Assembly (NCBI GenBank): GCA_964534335.1
Contig: CAZHPS010000081.1
Span: 1 to 18,639 of the forward strand
Direction: 5' to 3'
DNA: 18,639 nucleotides
Source: JAABRU01 sp964534335
Lineage (GTDB): Bacteria; Desulfobacterota; Desulfobacteria; Desulfobacterales; Desulfococcaceae
Shown: positions 15,127 to 18,639 of the stretch, piece after piece
Layout: every line of letters begins with the position of its first letter
How positions within the stretch are numbered: position 1 is the first letter of the stretch
The notes under the pieces: generated by a model
The model's database searches: none
What the model was told of the DNA's origin: nothing
Seen by the model: only the letters and a program-made list of their open reading frames with translations
Program-made: the position numbers and the translations under genes

Positions 15127-16374
15127 TTATCCGTTCATGGCTTCCAAAAACTCTCTATTATTGCCTGTTCCGTTCATTTTTTCAAGTAAAAATTCAAGGC
15201 TGTCGACCGGATTTAAGGAAGAAAGCAGTTTCCGCAGAATCCAGACCCGGTTCAGGGTATCCTGATCCATGAGAAGTTCCTCTTTGCGTGTGCCGGATTT
15301 TTTGATGTCAATGGCCGGGAAAATCCGTTTGTCAGCCAGTCTCCGATCCAACTGGAGTTCCATATTGCCTGTGCCTTTGAATTCCTCAAAAATAACTTCA
15401 TCCATACGGCTGCCTGTATCAATCAGAGCGGTTGCGATAATGGTCAGGCTTCCGCCGTCCTCGATATTTCTGGCAGCACCGAAAAAGCGTTTGGGACGCT
15501 GCAGGGCGTTGGAGTCCACACCGCCGGAAAGAATTTTCCCGCTGGGCGGAACCACCGAGTTATAGGCCCGTGCCAGCCGGGTGATGCTGTCAAGAAGGAT
15601 GACCACATTTTTCTTGTGCTCCACCAGACGCTTGGCCTTGTCAATCACCATTTCCGCCACCTGCACATGGCGTTCCGCGGGTTCGTCAAAGGTGGAGCTT
15701 ATGACCTCACCTTTCACGGATCTCTCCATATCCGTGACTTCCTCTGGGCGTTCATCAATAAGGAGAACAATGAGATCCACTTCAGGATGGTTGGCTGTGA
15801 TGCTGTTGGCGATAAACTGGAGAAGCATGGTTTTTCCTGATCGGGGGGGCGAGACAATCAGGCCCCGCTGGCCGAAACCGATGGGAGTCATCAGGTCTAT
15901 AATCCGGGTGGAATAATTTTCCTTTTCATGCTCCAAATTGATTTTTTTGTCCGGGTACAGTGGCGTAAGGTTGTCAAAAAGAATTTTTTCCCGTGCAATT
16001 TCCGGGTCCTCAAAATTGATGGCCTCCACTTTCAGCAGGGCAAAATAGCGTTCGGATTCCTTTGGCTGCCGGATCTGGCCTGAAACCGTGTCCCCGGTTC
16101 TCAGGTTAAACCGCCGGATCTGGGAGGGGGACACATATATATCATCCGGCCCCGGCAGATAGTTGTAGCTGGAGGATCGCAGAAAACCGAATCCGTCCGG
16201 CAGTATCTCCAGGGTTCCCTCTCCGTAAATAAGACCGTTCTGCTCGATCTGCGCCTGGAGCAGCGCAAAAATGAGCTCCTGTTTCCGCATGCCGGCCGCC
16301 CCGTCAATGTTGAAATCCTTGGCCATCCGGGTCAGCTCGCTGATTTTCTTGTGCTTGAGTTCTGAAACATTCAT
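15127..16374 (-). CDS. rho: Transcription termination factor Rho
   Basis: This 415-residue hexameric RNA helicase ends transcripts at C-rich unstructured sites. The N-terminal SAP-like helices (LKHKKISELTRMAKDFNI) precede the cold-shock-like RNA-binding domain (GTLEILPDGFGFLRS...DDIYVSPSQIRRFNL). The ATPase core has Walker A SPPRSGKT at 175-182, Walker B with VVILLDSITRLARAYN, the Q-loop/R-loop region PSGKILSGGVDSNAL, and ATALIDTGSRMDEVIFEEFKGTGN. Length equals the E. coli protein within a few residues. AGGGA is seven bases before ATG 16374. It heads the housekeeping block. The upstream DNA is repeat-rich rather than coding, so its promoter must lie in about 100 bp or within the MITE-like element. 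Confidence 0.97.
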   Translation of the reverse strand: MNVSELKHKKISELTRMAKDFNIDGAAGMRKQELIFALLQAQIEQNGLIYGEGTLEILPDGFGFLRSSSYNYLPGPDDIYVSPSQIRRFNLRTGDTVSGQIRQPKESERYFALLKVEAINFEDPEIAREKILFDNLTPLYPDKKINLEHEKENYSTRIIDLMTPIGFGQRGLIVSPPRSGKTMLLQFIANSITANHPEVDLIVLLIDERPEEVTDMERSVKGEVISSTFDEPAERHVQVAEMVIDKAKRLVEHKKNVVILLDSITRLARAYNSVVPPSGKILSGGVDSNALQRPKRFFGAARNIEDGGSLTIIATALIDTGSRMDEVIFEEFKGTGNMELQLDRRLADKRIFPAIDIKKSGTRKEELLMDQDTLNRVWILRKLLSSLNPVDSLEFLLEKMNGTGNNREFLEAMNG

Positions 16375-16470
16375 GTAAATATCCCTGTGTTATTATATTG
16401 TTATTCCATTCCGCAGAAAAGGCATGATTCCGCCTTCTGCAATTTGGTTCTTCACTTATGCCGCTTGTGA

Positions 16471-16818
16471 TACCAATTCGCCATTGATTTGATACAGTAT
16501 TGTCAGTTTTTCCGCTGTTGGGCGTGTGCAAAAAACCGCGCTGCCTAATTTTTGCACTCCTCCGGATTTGTGTGCAGAAAACCGCTCCGCTCAATTTCTG
16601 CACTCCTCCGGATTTGTGTGCAGAAAACCGCTTTGCTTAATTTCTGCACTCCTCCGGATTTGTATTCCGTATTGTGTGTGCAAAAAATCGCGTTGCTCAA
16701 TTTTTGCAGTCCTCCGGATTTGCATTCCGCATTGTGTGTGCAAAAAACCGCTTTGCTTAATTTTTGCAGTCCTCCGGATTTGCATTCCGCATTGTATAAA
16801 ACCAATGACGAATTGGTA
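16471..16818. mobile_element. MITE-like element with IS630-type ends
   Basis: TACCAATTCGCCATTG at 16471-16486 and its inverted partner CAATGACGAATTGGTA at 16803-16818 bracket 348 bp with no transposase. Both ends terminate in TA, the IS630 target dinucleotide, and the end sequence closely matches the IS630 element at 3461-4606. The interior is the tandem hairpin array at 16524-16793. It lies about 100 bp upstream of rho, so it may affect rho transcription. It was probably mobilised by a functional IS630 transposase elsewhere, since the local one is dead. Confidence 0.75.
16524..16793. repeat. Five tandem hairpin units (46 or 60 bp)
   Basis: The units start near 16524, 16570, 16616, 16674 and 16734. 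Each contains a stem GTGCAAAAA (or GTGCAGAAA) pairing with TTTTTGCAC (or TTTCTGCAC) 14 to 15 bases later, then TCCTCCGGATTT. Units 3 to 5 gain a 12 to 14-base spacer with ATTCCG. Unit lengths of 46 are not multiples of three, so reading frames across the array are not maintained. The two versions of the stem differ by paired changes (A-T in units 1, 4, 5; G-C in units 2, 3). Units 4 and 5 lose the outermost pair. Confidence 0.88.
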
Positions 16819-17374
16819 TGATACGCACAAATTATCCTGTCCGAATCATCCGGCAGGCCTGCAATACGGATATTTCCGCTGCCGGAAAGATCCGGATTCG
16901 GGGAAAGGCGGCTTTGCCCCCTGAAAAAATCTTTTCGGAAAATCTGTGTGCTGAAAAAATGACAATCGCCCGAAAACTGAGTATGCTCCTCCCCACACAC
17001 TGTACTTTGGTACAGTTACGGCTGATCAGGATTCTGCGGTGGTTCGGAGAAAACAGGGTGTTTTTGTGTGAATCAGAAGAAATTAATGGACATTATCTCC
17101 AATGGGCGGGCCTGTGCCGTATCTTGATGTATCTGATTTATACGATGATGATTTTTGTGTCAAGTAATTTCCAATATCTGAACATAAATTCTGATTCTGC
17201 ATAACTCCGGAAGAATTCCGAAAATATTTTCCCATTATTCCGTTTTGACAGGTCTTCCTGCTCTGCGGCTTTGCATTCCTGCGCCTCTGCGTTTTTTCCC
17301 GGATGACTGAATATATCAAAGGCAAAGATGCAGAGTGTTTTGTCAACTTTGATTTTATGCGCTGAAGTGTAGAG
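16819..17374. other. Non-coding stretch upstream of rho
   Basis: I see no convincing gene. Open frames on both strands are short, lack ribosome sites and match no family I know. One weak inverted repeat, 17261-17274 with 17322-17335 (CTCTGCGGCTTTGC type), resembles the dispersed GCGCCTCTGCG repeats of many environmental genomes. GTACTTTGGTAC near 17007 is a short palindrome. Confidence 0.5.
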
Positions 17375-17409
17375 AAAAACCGGATTTTTGGAGAAATCCG
17401 GTTTTTTTT
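17375..17409. terminator. Orphan bidirectional terminator-like hairpin
   Basis: AAAAACCGGATTT pairs with AAATCCGGTTTTT around a short loop and ends in eight T on the plus strand. No gene clearly ends here on either strand. It is a sister of the hairpins at 8922-8955 and 17950-17983. The stretch from 17410 to 17596 shows nothing further that I can name. Confidence 0.6.
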
Positions 17410-17596
17410 AACTCACAGATTCAAGGTTGTGACAGAATAAGAGAGTAAAAAGTTCTGATTTCATAACGATACGAAAACTTTCCTTTGCTTATTTACGGAT
17501 AATTCAGGAAAGAAGGTGCAAATTCTGCAATTCGGAGTGTATTCCGAAGAAATACCGGATTAGTCTCACATCAGTTTTACCAACTTTTGTCCCTGT

Positions 17597-17840
17597 AAAA
17601 CCGGAGGAGTGCAAAAATTAAGCGGAGCGGTTTTTTGCACACACAGAACGGCGAAAAAACTGCCTGTATTGTATAAAATCAATGGCGATTTGGTATAAAA
17701 CCGGAGGAGTGCAAAAATTAAGCGGAGCGGTTTTTTGCACACACACAGAACCGCGAAAAAAACTGCCGGTATTGTATAAAATCAATGGCGGTTTGGTATA
17801 AAACCGGAGTGCAAAAATTAAGCGGAGCGGTTTTTTGCAC
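17597..17840. repeat. 100-bp-period array, inverted hairpin units plus IS630-type half ends
   Basis: Three copies of AAAACCGG...GTGCAAAAATTAAGCGGAGC...TTTTTGCAC are spaced exactly 100 bp apart (stem left arms at 17609, 17709, 17809). Between copies lies CAATGGCGATTTGGTA (17680-17695) or CAATGGCGGTTTGGTA (17783-17798), an IS630-type end in one orientation only. Read on the minus strand, each unit matches the left end of the MITE-like element: terminal repeat, spacer GGCAGTTTTTTCGCC, then hairpin. The array is thus a tandem amplification of one end of that element, in opposite orientation. The third copy stops after the hairpin. Confidence 0.85.
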
Positions 17841-17898
17841 AGTCATAACTGTTTATTCAGAAGGCACAGGCCGGAAGCTTATGCTGCTTTTATACCTG

Positions 17899-17940
17899 AA
17901 AATTTATGGTTGCCTGCTTAAGCAGGCAAACAAAAATTTT
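17899..17940. repeat. Perfect 20-bp palindrome in a 42-bp dyad
   Basis: TTGCCTGCTTAAGCAGGCAA at 17910-17929 is perfectly self-complementary with no loop. The flanks AAAATTT (17899) and AAATTTT (17940) extend the symmetry with a few mismatches. It sits between the repeat array and the NUDIX terminator. A dimeric DNA-binding protein site or a cruciform-type repeat are both possible. Confidence 0.55.
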
Positions 17941-17949
17941 CGTGTATTC

Positions 17950-17983
17950 AAAAAACCGGATTTTTCCAAAAAATCCGGTTTTT
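17950..17983 (-). terminator. Intrinsic terminator of the NUDIX gene
   Basis: AAAAAACCGGATTTTT pairs with AAAAATCCGGTTTTT; on the minus strand it ends in six T. It lies 38 bp past the NUDIX stop codon. It belongs to the same hairpin family as those after uppS. Confidence 0.75.
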
Positions 17984-18020
17984 CTGAAACTTTTATGCCC
18001 GAAAATTTATGGAACCTTAC

Positions 18021-18443
18021 TTATATCCCAAAATCAAACTTTTCCTTCAGCAGTTTTCGTGTCAGAGGGTGTATATGTTCATCTCCCATTTCCCCGGCGG
18101 AAAACCAGCGTGCGTCCAATGCATCATCCCCAGGCTTCAGTTCTCCGCTGACATACCATGCTTTCAGATCAATCACGACATAGTGAAAAAGGATATTTCC
18201 CTGTTTATCCCTGTCTATGGTTTCAAAAACATATACCGGCTCCCCGGCCCGGATCACCACTCCGGTTTCCTCGCGGATCTCTCTTTCCGCTGTCTGCCCC
18301 AGAGTTTCGCCAAGATTCACACGTCCGCCCGGTATGGCCCAGTATCCTTCGGACGGAGGATTTTTCCGGAGAACCAGCAGGCATTTCCTGTTTCTGAACA
18401 CCACAGCCCCGACAGCCACCTGCGGAGTCCCTGCATTTTTCAT
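18021..18443 (-). CDS. NUDIX hydrolase
   Basis: This is a 140-residue NUDIX protein that would hydrolyse a nucleoside diphosphate linked to another group. The complete Nudix box G-x5-E-x7-R-E-I-R-E-E-T-G-V spans residues 40-62, preceded by WAIPGGRVNLGE. The Arg and Glu residues for metal binding are all present. The strand YVFETIDRDKQGNILFHYVVIDL and the small size resemble the ADP-ribose or CoA-type pyrophosphatases, but substrate cannot be fixed. The open frame reaches back to 18482. I chose ATG 18443 because AAGGAG lies six bases before it; the ATG at 18449 touches that site directly and cannot use it. It is a single-gene unit with its own terminator at 17950-17983. Confidence 0.9.
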   Translation of the reverse strand: MKNAGTPQVAVGAVVFRNRKCLLVLRKNPPSEGYWAIPGGRVNLGETLGQTAEREIREETGVVIRAGEPVYVFETIDRDKQGNILFHYVVIDLKAWYVSGELKPGDDALDARWFSAGEMGDEHIHPLTRKLLKEKFDFGI

Positions 18444-18573
18444 GGACATCTCCTTAATCTGTAAGGCATGAATTTCCCGCATACACAGGGGTTACATAGC
18501 TGTCCGTTTTTGTCAAGATATTCCGGAAAATTTTTATCTTTTTGATTTTGTTTGATTTTGTTTTTTACAATAA

Positions 18574-18602
18574 TTGACAGAACATATTTTTATTTGTAAA
18601 AA
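18574..18602 (+). promoter_or_regulatory. Candidate rightward sigma70-type promoter
   Basis: TTGACA (18574-18579), 17 bases, then TAAAAA in very AT-rich DNA. It would drive a gene beyond the right edge of the window, divergent from the NUDIX gene. The -35 is perfect and the -10 is 4 of 6. The AT-rich setting makes chance matches likely. Confidence 0.35.
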
Positions 18603-18639
18603 TAAGTATTTTTAAAAATCTGCAAAAAATAAATATTTT

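Noticed and set aside
16392..16420. Perfect TATAAT on the minus strand upstream of rho
   Set aside because: There is no reasonable -35, and a start from it would begin inside the rho ribosome site.
16524..16793. Possible CRISPR array
   Set aside because: Units are contiguous and nearly identical throughout, with no unique spacers of constant length and no cas genes in the window.
16526..16924. 132-codon plus-strand open frame over the same array
   Set aside because: Same non-coding repeat read on the other strand; cysteine-rich repetitive peptide with no family resemblance.
16545..17000. 151-codon minus-strand open frame with repeated SGGLQKLS peptides
   Set aside because: It is the translation of the tandem hairpin array; units of 46 bp break the frame, there is no ribosome site, and the same repeats read open on the other strand too.
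16818..17204. 128-codon plus-strand open frame
   Set aside because: No ribosome site, no recognisable motif, and its start lies at the edge of the MITE end. Probably chance.
17785..18183. 132-codon plus-strand open frame
   Set aside because: It begins in the repeat array and runs antisense into the NUDIX gene through a terminator hairpin.
18493..18516. TTGACA upstream of the NUDIX gene on the minus strand
   Set aside because: No -10 element at a usable distance; the nearest TATGTA is only 12 bases away.

Overview
The window carries a block of bacterial housekeeping genes, all on the minus strand, with accessory, repeat-rich DNA on both sides. The order rho-rpmE-prfA-prmC-rpsB-tsf-pyrH-frr-uppS-cdsA (reading right to left) is typical of delta-proteobacteria. 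Together with a YejM-like inner-membrane protein it points to a Gram-negative host, most likely a sulfate reducer of the Desulfobacterota (Desulfobacteraceae, perhaps Desulfonema-like). That assignment rests on gene order and style, not on a marker I could compare. The amount of IS630-type and hairpin repeat DNA suggests a large, repeat-laden genome.

Layout. 1-270: a 41-bp direct repeat interrupted by a long palindrome, then a REP-like hairpin. 275-3351: a GT4-type glycosyltransferase and a YejM/PbgA-like membrane sulfatase-fold protein, coupled by an ATGA overlap. 3457-4610: a decayed IS630-family element with recognisable terminal inverted repeats. 4716-7490: a compact four-gene run transcribed leftwards: tcmP, a DUF5131 (phage Gp37/Gp68) three-Cys protein, a PD-(D/E)XK-like protein, and a glycine-rich pentad-repeat protein. 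A broken copy of the last gene's 3' end lies at 7506-7640, directly before tcmP, so the three-gene core is bracketed by two copies of the same gene end. This is the best candidate for an uncharacterised system.

7743-16374: the housekeeping block. cdsA (CDP-diacylglycerol synthesis) is split from uppS by 490 bp holding two nested inverted-repeat elements and two tandem terminators. Another strong hairpin terminator separates pyrH from frr. The remaining junctions are tight or overlapping. Functionally the block combines translation (S2, EF-Ts, RF1, PrmC, ribosome recycling factor, L31), Rho termination, UMP kinase, and lipid carrier and phospholipid synthesis.

16375-18020: about 1.6 kb without a convincing gene. 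It contains a MITE-like element bounded by the same ends as the IS630 element, with five tandem hairpin units inside. About 780 bp further on, a 100-bp-period array carries the same hairpin in the opposite orientation. The hairpin stems show compensatory base changes between copies. 18021-18443 is a NUDIX hydrolase, followed by an AT-rich stretch with a possible rightward promoter leaving the window.
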